Below are positions 24,283 through 35,800 of a stretch of DNA of 64,000 nucleotides, in pieces. The notes under the pieces are model-generated. The model searched no databases. It saw only the letters and a program-made list of their open reading frames with translations, and was not told the origin of the DNA. Both the position numbers and the translations under genes were made by a program. How positions within the stretch are numbered: the stretch's first letter is position 1; each line of letters starts with the position of its first letter. Source of the stretch: Heliocidaris tuberculata (lineage: Eukaryota > Echinodermata > Echinoidea > Camarodonta > Echinometridae); contig CM046832.1 of assembly GCA_025618425.1 (NCBI GenBank), positions 71,200,187 to 71,264,186 on the forward strand, given 5' to 3'.

Positions 24283-25829
24283 TTAGGTCAAACCTGTCCC
24301 GAAATAGTCGCCCCATTTTACCAATAAGATTTGACCCCTTAAAGTTACTTAGACCATCTAAGTCACTGAAAAAGGTTGTCAGCCTGACCGTAGCCACCGG
24401 GATTTAGCCCCCAGAGCCCCCAAAAGAGACCCCAAAGTCGGGTCAATTTCGCCCCATCCACCCCATGCAACAAACTTTGTCAGTAGGAAATAGTATGACT
24501 GGACATTACAAAAACACAAAAAACTGACAAATATTTCTGTCGGGATGGGGTGTCAAACGGCACCTAAAAATTGGGGTAAATTTTACCCCTTGAAGCCCAG
24601 ACATTAAATTTTGTCAAAAGGGAGAGCTATTGATGTACATTCCAAATATATAAAACTGACAAAATCCTCCATCGGGAAGGGGGTGTCAGACCCCCTGAAA
24701 TGAAAACCCCAAAGTGCCCTTTGACAACGCTTTGCACCCCCCCCCAAAAAAAAATGCTCTGTATGTAAAGAAAGAAAATTTTCTTACCTTCTAGCTATGA
24801 TTATTCAAAAGCGTTTTACTCAATTCACTTTAAATTTTCATAACATTATTTTGAGTAAAATAATCTTCTTGTGGTGCAATTTGGTGTTAATTTGTCTTTT
24901 GATTAATAAGATTTATTAGATTGTGAAAAATGTATTGCTTTCTCAAAAAAATATTGTCATGATTATGTAAACACACCATTGACCATCTGACAAGGCATAA
25001 TAGAGGAGCTTGCTTGGTATCTGTGCAATTAACACACGAATAGTACATTTCAGCCTGGCAGTCACATACCACAGATACCTGAAAAGATCTTCTATTATGC
25101 CTTGTCAAACAGGTGAAGATGGAAAATGGATGTGTTTACATAATACTGACAATTTTTTTTCGCTACTTTTGAGAAAGCAACGCATTTTTCAAAATTTAAT
25201 AACTTATTAATCAAAAACCAATTGACACCAAATTGCACTTCAAGAAGATTATTCAAAATTAAGATTACTCAAAATTATGTTATGAAAATTTAAAGTGAAT
25301 TGAATAAAACGCTTTTGAATTATCAGTCAGAAGGTAAGAAAATGGTTTTCTTTACATACAGAGCATTTGGGGGGGGGGGGCAAAGCATTGTCAAAGGGCA
25401 CTTTGGGGTTTTCAATTCAGGGGGTCTGACACCCCCTTCCCGATGAACAATTTTGTCAGTTTTATATTTTTGGAGTGTACATCCATAGCTCTTCCTTCTG
25501 ACAAAATTTGGTCCCTGGGCTTCAAGTGGTAAAATTTACCCCATTTTTTAGGTGCCGTTTGATACCCCATCCCGACAGAAACTTTTGTCATTTTTTTTTT
25601 GTGTTGTAATGTCCAGTCATACTATTTCCTACTGACAAAGTTTGGTGCATGGGGAAGATGTGGTGAAATCGACCCGACTTTGGGGTCTCTTTTGGGGGCT
25701 CTGGGGGCTAAACCCGACGGCTACTGTCAGGCTGACAACCCTTTTGTCAGTGACTTAGATAGTCTAAGTAAATTTAAGGAGTGAAAAATCATGGTGAAAT
25801 GGGGCGACTATTTCGGGACAGGCTCCTAA
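24283..25829. mobile_element. 1.55-kb foldback element, almost entirely a palindrome
   Basis: The left arm runs inward from TTAGGTCAAACCTGTCCC and CGAAATAGTCGCCCC. The right arm is its inverted copy, ending GGGGCGACTATTTCGG and GGACAGGCTCCTAA. Homology continues through GACTTAGAT/ATCTAAGTC, GGGGTCTCTTTTGGGGGC, TTTGTCAGTAGGAAATAGTA and AAGGCATAATAGA to a loop near 25025-25075. Each arm is about 740 bp. No coding sequence. Confidence 0.85.
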
Positions 25830-26071
25830 CCCGGGGTGGCAATGGAAAGGGGGTTCCCTTCCGGCAACCTGAGATAATTTTGAGATATAAAACTCCCCAG
25901 GAATGATGATCTACATCATGCATTCAGAATATACTTTAATATAGGCCATTTTTGTAATGCATTCATATAATGCTTACCTATTTGCCAAACTATAGTATGG
26001 TAATGAACTATTGGGCATGATTACATCCACCTGTCATTATAGTCATTATAGTAAAAATGCAGATTGCATCA
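25830..26071. other. intergenic, nothing recognised
   Basis: Short AT-rich spacer between two palindromic elements. Confidence 0.4.
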
Positions 26072-26075
26072 TTAA

Positions 26076-26726
26076 AAGGCCCCTGCAACCCAAACGCAAT
26101 CCAAATGCAAGTTTATTCCTGTTGATGTGCAGGGATGCATACAACTAATATTTTGTTATTCAAACATCTAGATATGTTTCATTGATTTATAAATGTTTTT
26201 TGAAATATTTTTCCGAACCAGGCTAAGCTCCAACCTAAAAAAAATGCTCCAGATCTCATTCTTGCAATTACATCATCTGTCAATCATCAGTAAGCTACAC
26301 TAACATTCTACAATAGACATGCAGTGGAATGTATACTTCCCCCAGCTCAGCACATGCTCACAATAGAATTGCTTGTTTTCAAACAATTCTTTTCAATACC
26401 ATTCTTTTCCAGGTGATGCTACAGCATGTCTGACATGGCAACTTCTATGATTGTATGCATTGTATGGTATATAAAACAGATGGTCATCTCTGGCAAAGCT
26501 ACATACCACTGTCTCTCCTTAGCACACTAATGATTGACAGATGATGTCATTGCAGGAATGAGATCTGGGCATTTTGGGGGTGGAGCTTAGCATGTTTGAG
26601 AATATGATTTTAAAAATATTTTTAAAAATTATGAAACATATTTAGATGTTTGAATAACAAAATATAAGTTGTATGCATCCCTGCACCTCAACATGAATCA
26701 ACTTGCATTTGGGTTGCAGAGGACCT
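26076..26726. mobile_element. 651-bp TTAA-flanked MITE with long inverted arms
   Basis: TTAA at 26072-26075 and 26727-26730. The arms share GCAACCCAAA(C/T)GCAA, GATGCATACAACT(A/T)ATATT, AACATCTA(G/A)ATATGTTTCAT and ATCATCTGTCAATCAT over roughly 220 bp in inverted orientation. A terminal fragment of the same family (ACTTGCATTTGGGTTGCAGG) lies at 34223-34242. Confidence 0.8.
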
Positions 26727-26730
26727 TTAA

Positions 26731-27180
26731 GTGTTGCTATGTTTGGCAAGCTAAAATGTCTGTACAACGTAACAACGCCTGTATAACGTATAACGCCTGA
26801 TACATGCAATTCACATTCTGACTATTGAAAAAAATAGGTTTTACCGCTTTTTACGGGTGAATGTAACAAGTTTGTCAGGAAAACGTATATAAATTTGAGT
26901 ATACATATTACGAAATGGGCATATTGGGAAGGAACTTGATAGATTAGATAGGCCTACCTAGAACCCTATTACATGTATTATAGAAGAATTACGACATGCG
27001 CTCTAAAAATCAAATGTTAAATTAACATTTATAGGATGGCTAGGAGTTTTTCAAAATAATACTTTAACACTTTTAACGTGCTGGGTCTAATCTTTATACT
27101 GTTCGACCCAGCCTGTTAATCTATACCAATTTGTAAAATTATGTTGTCACTACTCCAATCCTTTCATTTTCGATGTTGAT
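26731..27180. other. intergenic, nothing recognised
   Basis: AT-rich, no supported feature. Confidence 0.4.
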
Positions 27181-27183
27181 TTA

Positions 27184-27698
27184 ATGATTGATTTTTTTTT
27201 TTTTTTTTGGGGGGGGGGGGATTTTTTTCTTTTTTTAGTGGACGTCCGCTTTTTATCAACCGTGTATAGCTGGGATTTAATTTTATGGGGCGGTTGTGAG
27301 CACGCGAAGCCTGCGCAATTGCTAATGAGCACGCGATGCGTGTTCTCCAGGGGGATGGGTGCAGGGAGGGAATAGTTTCTCTCCTCCCGCGTGAAGCGCC
27401 AAAGCTTTGACGTTTTAGCAAATTTGAGGGAAAGATACCGGCTCGTAGCACCTTTTTTGAGGCGCCGCAAGTTAGTCCGACGCCCTGACAGCTTTTCAAT
27501 ATTTTGGACGCAATATACTGCACTGTATGTAACAGGGGTGGGCGCAGGGAGGGGGAGTTTTCTCTTCCCGCGCGAAGCGTGAAAATTTTGATAGCGACTT
27601 TTGAGGGAAAGATAACGGCTGGAAGCACCTTTTTACGATTTTTTTTTCTCTTACTCCCCCCCCCCCCCCCCCCCCCCCCCCCCATTTTCGCTCTCGCA

Positions 27699-27729
<31 letters not shown>

Positions 27730-28112
27730 TTTAGTTGGCGTTTTGGGGGGCAACCGCTACCACCACCCCTGGCTAAGAGCCAGATCGAGTTTCCCTCTTT
27801 CCACGCGAAGCTTTGACGTTTTAGCCAATTTGAGAGAAAGATAACGGCTCGTAGCCCTTTTTAGGCGCCGAAAGTTAGTTCGACGCCCTGACAGCTTTTC
27901 AATTATTTGGACGCAATACTGCATGCACTGTATGTAACACGGGTGGGCGCAGGGAGGTTTGACGTTTTACGAAATTTTGAGAGAAAGATAACGGCTCGTA
28001 GCACCTTTTTAGGCTTGTTTCTCTCACTTCCCCCCGCTTTTTCGCTCTCGCATTTTTTTTTTTGTTTTTTTTGGGGGGGGGGGGGGGGACCGCCACCAAC
28101 CGCCCCTTGGCT
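27184..28112. repeat. degenerate tandem repeat with poly-T, poly-C and poly-G blocks
   Basis: Three or more diverged units share TTTGACGTTTTA(G/C), GAAAGATA(C/A)CGGCTCGTAGC, CCCTGACAGCTTTTCAAT and TGTATGTAAC then GGGTGGGCGCAGGGAGG (near 27395, 27805 and 27958). They are separated by homopolymers, including about 30 C near 27654 and about 32 T near 27702. Long Lys-, Phe- or Gly-rich open frames here come only from the homopolymers. Confidence 0.65.
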
Positions 28113-28239
28113 ACGCACCTGCTTTTTATGGAAACAAAATGGCGTTTGCATTCTTTTTATTTAAAACATACCGTTACAGGAGCTCATCGCGTAATAAGTA
28201 ATAGCCACAAAATGGCGTTCAAATCATAATACAGGTTGT

Positions 28240-30215
28240 CGTAATGCTATGGCGCAGTCACATGTTGACGATTTAGCCAGCGTATTCCCGACGTATCAAA
28301 ATTTCTCTAAAACGCTGGCATACGCTGAACTATCGATGTTTTTTTGTTTTTTTGTTTGTTTTTTTTTCTTCAATTTTGGGCGAATACATAACATATTAGT
28401 AACTTATACAGAACGTTTCGATAACTAATACAATCGAATGCGTAGCGTGTTGCCGGCGTTCACAACTTACGCCCAACGATAGTCTAACTTATGCATACTT
28501 TTGGCGATTAGCGACCTGTTACGATTTAGCCAGCGTATGCCGACGTATGAAAAATTTGGCGAATACGCTGGCGTACGTCGAATAAGTTATGGGTAAGTTT
28601 CGTAAAAGTTAAAGGGCAATACAACCTTGGTAATAAGATGATTTGTGTGAAAGCAGAAAAATAAGAAAAACAGGATGGTTAAAGTTTGAAAGAAATCGAA
28701 CAAGGAATAAGAAAGTTATGGATGTTTGAAAAATGAGATCACTACATCTATGCGAATCTCAAATTGGCAATTTGGTGATTCGATTGTGACATTTTTGTGG
28801 ACAACTCTCCTATTTGTCGTACACAAAAATATCATTAATTTGCGGTTTTCTTCGAGGCGCTTTTACCCTCGGGGCAGTACTCAAAATATATTGGAGATAA
28901 CATAATTTTTATAGGTCCTCATGAAAGAAAAAGATCCTACTGAGTAATACATTTTGAAAAAAAGTGAAATTTTTGTCATTTTGTGTGGTGGAGCGAATGG
29001 GGGAGTTGTCCACAGCTACATCACAGCTACATCACATTGACATTACCTATTCGGCCAATTTGAAATTCCCATATGTATAGTGATTACAACTTTCAAAAAC
29101 TCATAACTTGCTTGTCCGATTTCGATCAAACTTTCACCAATCTGCTTCTCTGATTTTTCCTCTTTCTTTCAAAGCAACTTGCTATTAAGGTTGGATTTCC
29201 CTGTAAGAGCACCTTGAAGCACGCTGGTATACGTCGTTGTACGGCGAGGTCGTCGAAAAATTGTGTGCATGCACAAAAATGTTCGACGTATGCCAGCGTA
29301 TGGCTCATACGTCCCTCATACGCGGGCCATAAGTTGTAGGAAAGTTATGCGATCGTTGACTCATGTTACTTGTAAGTTCATACGTCGAGATAATGTCTAG
29401 CGCATGGGCGTAAATATGCAGGAAATTCTTTTTCATCAGATGGGGACGTAACAATAGGTCGCCCCCCCCCCCCCTGATGAATATAGAATTGCGTAACAAA
29501 TCTCCGCCACAGGTCTAGCGTACCCAAAACTTATTTCTAGCCTAGAGTAACGTGCTTTGAACCTATGTGTAACGTATATTGAACTTATCTCCATCGCATA
29601 CTGACGTATTATGTAGACTTATTTGACGTGTTCCAGACGACCACAGAACTTACTGAACGTGTTTCTAACTTACAGCTACCGCATAATGGCGTATTGGTAG
29701 CGTACTTCAAACTTTTCTTCGGCATGACGGTGATGTTGATACGGTGATGTCGATACTGCGTTTTTTAGTGCGGTTATGATATGAATCGTTGTTGTTGTTG
29801 TTGTTGATTCGTGTTAAATGGCAATCAGTCGATTTTGAATATTATCACCATAATATTTTTTCGTTATTTTTCTTTCACAGACATATTTTAATCATATAAA
29901 ATAATACAAATTATTGCTCTCAAATCGTCGAGCAGCAGCCTTTTTATTGGCTACGACACGTAATCGTCGGCGATACGCTGCCGCGCGCTATGCATAAGTT
30001 ATCTAGTTGGGCGTAAGTTGTGAACGTCGGCAACACGCTAAGCATTCGTTGGTATAAGTTATCTATGTTATCGAGACGTTCTAAGTTATTAATACGTTAT
30101 TTATACGACTCGTTATGAATACGCTATTTATACGCCCAAACTTGATAAAAACTTCGTCCGGAACACGTCAATTACGGACATACGTTTGAGATACGTTCGA
30201 TATAAGTTACCAATG
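28240..30215. repeat. CGTA-rich block with long inverted ends
   Basis: Sequence near 28385-28500 (CGAATGCGTAGCGTGTTGCC, GTTCACAACTTACGCCCAAC) reappears inverted near 29985-30110 (GTTGGGCGTAAGTTGTGAAC, GGCAACACGCTAAGCATTCG). Between and beyond, short words such as TACGCTGGCGTACG, ACGTATG and AACTTATACG recur on both strands. The pattern fits a large non-autonomous element with subterminal motif arrays. A second palindromic element is nested at 28613-29202. Confidence 0.65.
28613..29202. mobile_element. 590-bp TTAA-type palindromic MITE, nested
   Basis: Left end TTAA then AGGGCAATACAACCTTGGTAAT. The right end on the other strand is AGGGAAATCCAACCTTAATAG. Shared inner palindromic text includes ATAAGAAAGTTATGGATG opposite CATAACTTGCTTGTCCGATT. 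Related to the elements at 43279, 59215 and 33660. It sits inside the CGTA-rich block. Confidence 0.6.
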
Positions 30216-30261
30216 GCGTAGACAGGTCCTCATATGTGGGGGGGGGGTATGATTTCCCTCA

Positions 30262-30267
30262 ATTACC

Positions 30268-30332
<65 letters not shown>

Positions 30333-30348
30333 CCACACACACAAACAC

Positions 30349-30392
<44 letters not shown>

Positions 30393-30450
30393 TGTATATA
30401 TAACACGATAAAAGCGTATATATATATATATATATATATATACAGTGTAT
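30262..30450. repeat. (TA)n microsatellite array
   Basis: Long alternating TA with interruptions (ACACCCACACACACAAACAC and TACAGTGTATATATAACACG). Tyr/Ile-rich open frames here are only translated TA repeats. A piece of the 30455 element's end, AACACGATAAAA, occurs within it near 30401. Confidence 0.9.
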
Positions 30451-30454
30451 ATAT

Positions 30455-30643
30455 AACACGATAAAAACTACTTTCGAAAAATAAACTCAAGACAATTTCA
30501 ATAGCCCTGTCTATCACCTTTAGAAATGTGCGAACATTACAATGGCGTATTACGTAATCCGAACAAGATTTCTATATATGGGCAGTACAATAGGCCTTTG
30601 AAATTGCCCTTGAGTTTATTTTTCGAAAGTAGTTTTTATCGTG

Positions 30644-30645
<2 letters not shown>
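30455..30645. mobile_element. 191-bp MITE in the TA array, copy 1
   Basis: Inverted ends AACACGATAAAAACTACTTT continuing CGAAAAATAAACTCAAG, flanked by TA-repeat on both sides. The interior includes TGCGAACATTACAATGGCG and TTACGTAATCCGAAC. A second copy in reverse orientation lies at 39217-39400. Confidence 0.85.
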
Positions 30646-30687
<42 letters not shown>

Positions 30688-31080
30688 CAAGGTGCAGTTA
30701 ATCTCCTTCTGAGCTCAACATATATAATGGGAAAATGTATTTTACACCATGCACATATGTCGAGTTCAGGAGGAGACAAGGAGCACCCTGAGAGATAATG
30801 GGGAAAATCTGAAAATCTGTGTACAAAACAAATGGAGAGTTGTTCAGCCATTTTGAAGCAATTTTGCCAATTTGAGGATCCCCATAGAAAGTTAAACGAG
30901 ACTTTTCAAACTTCCATAACTCTCTCATTTTTTAACCAATTTTAATGAAACATTTTGTAAAGTGCTTCTCTGAATTTTCACTTTCCAATAACATTGATTC
31001 TCTCCTTGGGTTTTGGTTTCCTTTAAGCGCATAAAATGGCTTTCATACGCGTGGGACTACGCGTATGTTCTTCACATGAA
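30646..31080. repeat. TA tract and dispersed repeat shared with 53.4 kb
   Basis: After TA repeats (to about 30684) comes a dispersed repeat containing GAGATAATGGGGAAAATCTG, GCCAATTTGAGGATCCC and TTTTCAAACTTCCATAACTC. The same order occurs at about 53440-53720. Confidence 0.55.
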
Positions 31081-31929
31081 ACAAAGAACACGGCACAAGA
31101 TCATAAAATGAGGCAAAAGAACATAAGTAATATCTTTTTTTTTTTTTTTTTTTTTTAACATAAGTAATATCTTAGGAACTGCTCTCTGGTCATCCCCAGT
31201 CGTCACCCCGTTGGCCCCAAATCGGGGTAAGTTGTGTCTCTTTCCCATAGGTTTCACACGTTCGGAAACCAAAGGGACCAAAACGCCGCGTCGTTAAATT
31301 GGGAAGGGGTTCGCTCGGAAGGGAATATCGTATTAGATCTACTTTGTCTTTTTCAAATTCCACCAACTTCTTTTTCTGTAGGACTTTAAGCATTCATTAT
31401 CTAAGTTTGACAGATATTCGTTTGATATTTTATTTGCTATCGTTGATTTTTTGAAAAGTGTTCGGAAATAGGATGCCCTACTATACATGTACCGCCGGCG
31501 CGCGCATGATCAGTGGTTATGATTTCCGAATACGGTGTGGCCTCGTACCGTGCACGGACCGCGGCAGTTTTTAGGCCCGCGGCTTTGGTCTGTGCTCCGT
31601 GCCTGGTTCCTGTCCTCCATCTGTACTGGCGTAGCTAGACTTGTTCCTTTTTTAGAGAATCATGAACAGGGACCCCCGGTCTCGGTCAATCAATTTGCAA
31701 TCAGACTGGACTTTCCCTTTGCTAGCTATGACGGCCGGGGGGGGGGGGGGGGAGACACTCGACCCCAAAAGTGGTAGGTAGGTATGTGCCACTGGCAAGA
31801 CCAAAAAAGGGGGCATCGGAACTATAGCGTATCATGAAAAGGATGGTCTTCGGAACAACTAACATTTCTGAAAAACGGGGGGGGGGGGGGGGGGGGGGGG
31901 GGTCTTTGGAACTGGATTAATAGGCCCTA
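31081..31929. other. repeat-rich sequence, no gene recognised
   Basis: Contains poly-T (about 31136-31156) bracketed by a short direct repeat (AACATAAGTAATATCTT), a CpG-rich stretch near 31490-31570, poly-G at about 31739-31752 and a long poly-G at about 31878-31902. Confidence 0.4.
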
Positions 31930-32172
31930 CACTCTAAAAACAATTATCTAGTCAGAGTTGACTAGATTACCGGATCCCACGGGCACTCGCACCTTTTCTA
32001 GTCATATGACCAGAATCCTAGTCATTTTCACTAGAATCGTGTCAATTTTGACTAGAATAGTGTTGGTTCTAAGTTAAACTGATTAGAATTCTGGTAATTT
32101 AGACTAGAAATAGTGCAAGTGCCCGTGGCATCCGGTAATCTAGTCAAATCTGACTAGATTGTTGGCAAAGTG
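31930..32172. mobile_element. 243-bp MITE built of CTAGTCA repeats, TA target
   Basis: TA at 31928-31929 and 32173-32174. Inverted ends CACTCTAAAAACAAT and CACTTTGCCAACAATC, then TCTAGTCAGAGTTGACTAG opposite TCTAGTCAAATCTGACTAG. The arms continue through ATTACCGGAT and CACGGGCACT. Many further CTAGTCA or TGACTAG heptamers fill the middle. Confidence 0.8.
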
Positions 32173-32640
32173 TACGGATGCTATATACCGAACTGGTTGT
32201 TATTGAAATATATAGATCATCGGAACTATGTTTTTGTTTGTTTTTGTTTGTTTTTTACTTTTATTTCTTTATCTATTTTTATTTATTTTCTCTTTTTTTT
32301 GGGGGGGGGGGGTGAAAACTGCATGCCAATTGGAACTAGTATGAAACGGCCGGAACCACTCGGAATGAAAAAAAAGCGGTGCTTTGGAACGGTTTTCTCT
32401 CTTCTTTTTCTCAACAAGAAAAAAATGTTATGCTTTGGAACGGAAATTTGAGTGTTAAAATGGGGGTCTTCTCGGCGGCCCATACCCACCCAACATTATA
32501 TACTGAGGCCCCCCCTCCGATCCCCGGGATGCACGGCCAATTTGCCAATCAAGTTTATGAGTTCAGCGATTTCCTCCCTTCGCTGCTACCGTGCAAAAGG
32601 CGTATAACGAAGAATGAATGGATTTACTGCATGCATAGCG
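32173..32640. other. repeat-derived spacer with poly-G
   Basis: Phrases such as TTTGGAACGG and CATCGGAACTAT match sequence left of the MITE (31800-31920), so that element appears to have split an older repeat. No gene is supported. Confidence 0.4.
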
Positions 32641-32683
32641 CATGCAGGCAAGGCCTATACAGGCCGGAGCAGCGAATGATAAG

Positions 32684-32697
32684 CGGCAATTTGAACG
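32684..32697 (+). promoter_or_regulatory. CDE/CHR-like sequence upstream of the 32810 gene
   Basis: GCGGCAATTTGAAC, about 115 bp upstream of the start codon, contains TTTGAA, the core of the cell-cycle homology region used by DREAM/MuvB-regulated mitotic genes. A GCGG sits just 5'. The spacing is not exactly canonical, so this is only suggestive. Confidence 0.2.
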
Positions 32698-32809
32698 TTC
32701 TCTTCTCTGCATGGATTCTCATTTTTGAATAACATTTTCCTTCTCCTTCTAAAAAGGAATAAAATTATTAATATTGGTCAACCTGTTTACATCATTGACG
32801 TGGCCCAAA

Positions 32810-35800
32810 ATGAAGAAAACCCGTAGGTCAACAGATTTTCTCAGACGTAGAAGTGGGCCAAGTCTCAGCCCTGCTAACTCGAGCGATTGTGGTGAAAACG
32901 CTTCGCCGGTTTTGCGAAGATCACCCCGCCTAGCTGCCCGGCTGAAGTCACCTCCGGGAACTACGGATGTTCAAGAAGATGCGATGGTGAAGACATCTCC
33001 TCTGACGGATCGTAATTCAAAGACTGGGACGAAAGTCATGAGATCATCGTCTATTGCATCAAGGAGTTCTGTCAATGAGACGAGGGAGAGTGGAGGTAGT
33101 GTGTTTGATACATCACTGAGTCCAATCAAACTCTCTTCACCAACAAATGATTCAAGCATAAGGTGAATTATCATTGACATTCATGAGACATAACATTGTG
33201 ACGTTGTGTGATTTTGCTTGCAGCAGGCATGTTGCATGATCATGATCCTGATGATGCAGTTCTATTTTGACTTATGACTTTTGTTTTGATTTGTTTTGTT
33301 GTTTTGTTGTTTTTGTTTTTGTTTTTGTTTTTTTGTCTTGACCGTTAATTGTTACACACACGTTGTGTGTCAGGACAGGTTGCTTATACTAGGGATGTAC
33401 ACTTAATTTCATTTTCAGACTGTAAATAAGTGTATAAATTTGAACAACTTTGCATGCACTTCTTTTCTGTTTTTACATTCTGACAATAGTCATTATCCTG
33501 ATTATAGTCTAGTCAATAGACATTTGTTGGACAATAAATGACCATTAGGCCATTTGACATGTTTGATGAATATTTTTTGTGAAATCCAATGGCAAACTAA
33601 TTCCAGGGAGTGCCAGGGGCAGTGCTCCCTGGAATACAGGGAAAATCCACCCTGGTACTACTACTAGATCTGTTTAGTTGAATTCAATAAAAGCAGGACA
33701 ATTAGAGAAATAGATTAGGAAAAGTGAGAGCAAAATCAGATAAGAAATAAAAAAGTTATGAATTTTTGAAGTTGTAATCAATCACACACAAATTAGTAAC
33801 TCTATGATGTACATGTAGTCTATGTATCTTGTGAGCTCCTTTGAGTCCTCTCCCGTTTGCTCAGTACAGGAAATTTCATAAAATTCTAATTTTCTTAGTC
33901 TCTGATGAAGGAATAGATTTTTTTCATACATGTTTTGTGTAGAAACATATGAGAATTTATTATATCAAAGTGCATATATGTTTGAATATTTTCAAAATGC
34001 AAATTAATGATTATCAGGGTACAGGTCAAGGGAGAGGAGATCGCAAGATACGTCACAGAGTTGCCTACACGTTAAACGTACTGTTGTCATAACACCACTG
34101 TAAATACACCATACTTTTGTAAATGTCTTCACCAGGAATCCTGCACAAACTGCAGTTCTCCAAACTGGAGGAAATCAAGCAAAGAAGAAGAAGAAGAAGA
34201 TTGATTGCATCAACAGGAATCAACTTGCATTTGGGTTGCAGGGGACCCTTAACAGCAAAATCGACAGCTTTATCAATTTCAGTAGAGGCTCCCATTTGGG
34301 AGCCAGTCTCAGATATTGGAGGACAATTTAGAAACAACACCAACAACAAGGCACTTTTTCTAAGTCAATTTTTTTTCCTCTCTGAAAATCAGAAGTCCAT
34401 TTGTTTTGTGTATGAATCATTAAAAAAATGTTGTCTTATGAAAACAGAAACTGTCTCATAAAAAAAAAAAATGAATTACCAGGTAATTAAAAAAAAAAGC
34501 CCTGTGTACAAAGTGAATGGTAAAAATGTATGTCAGAATAAGTGTGTCAGGGGTGACAGAAAAAAGTGGGTCAGCAAATGGAAACACCAACAAAAGTAGA
34601 CAGTGGATTTTTAAAGTAGAAGGTCAAAAGGGGTAATTTTATATTTTCATGATGGAATCTGTTTATCACATTATCATTATGATCTGAGGTAATCTCTTTG
34701 CAGCAAATGTAAACAGAAAAGTGGTCTCCTAAATGGTAGACTATCCCCCAAATATAGGCTTTTTATAGGGTTTTTACACAGTTTGCAAAATTTTGCTTAG
34801 TCCCGTACTATCGGCGGGGCTAAACATGGATTTAGCCCCACCGATAGTACAGCACTAAGCTTAGCCCACTTTCTTCTGTTCACATAATTTTTTCTAGGGC
34901 TGTATGCGAGGTTATTTGACTCACATTCTGTACCTCTGTACCACTGGGATTGTCTCCCATAGGGGAGTTTGCAATCTCAAGCTCATGTGGAACAGTGAGA
35001 GCTTCAAAGGAGCAAGATTGTCCGCCAGAAACAGCCTGAAAATCTCACTTGATCCAAGGAATTGTCTGGAAATGAGAAATTTTATTATCCTAAAAATAAT
35101 GTATACATGTAACTATAAAGGAAGTACCATTATTTTCCTAGATTTTTGCTGATTATTCTGATGTTTTTCCTGATCTTCAAAATTGACACAGCCCCACAAA
35201 GCCCCATGATGGTTTCTTGAGTGAACTAGACTAGGTTATTGACTTTTGATTTGACTAAGGTAGTGGGTTGTTGTACAGTATTTAATAGTCTAAATAAGTA
35301 CATGTAGGCCCTGTCATCAGGAAAGTGAGGATTTTCTCAACAATAACAATAACAATGACAATGCATTTTGCAACATTTCACTTTTGACTTGGCCCTGTAT
35401 ACAGGTGTACTGCACATTCCATAATTACATAATCAGTATATAAATGGGGTATCATTGTAAAGGAGAATAAAAATGCTTTTCAGTGATACCATATAAAAGT
35501 ATGATACTATAGTAACAAGAGAGATATCAGTGCTCAAACTTGACTTGCAGTTCACTCTTTTTGAGGGGTTTATATGAAACTGTTCAAACTAGGCTAGTTC
35601 AAACTGTTATTTCTTAGTCTGCATGTTCTACTAATTTACCTTGCTACAATTTGTGCAAAGATTTACATACATGATGTACATTCATTTGATGTCTTTTGTT
35701 GGAATAAATAAAAAAGCTCAAATCAGTAATGCCAGTGGTCACATTGAGGATTTTGTTATATATATCCAATTGATATATAGACAGTTAGACTTCTAGAAAA

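Noticed and set aside
27150..27753. Lys-, Gly- and Pro-rich open frames up to 173 codons
   Set aside because: Generated by poly-T, poly-C and poly-G tracts inside a degenerate repeat; no protein-like composition.
30259..30517. Tyr/Ile-repeat open frames on the minus strand
   Set aside because: They are only translations of the TA microsatellite.
34123..34461. 112-codon + strand open frame in intron 1 of the 32810 gene
   Set aside because: Overlaps a fragment of the 26.1-kb MITE family and an AGA microsatellite.
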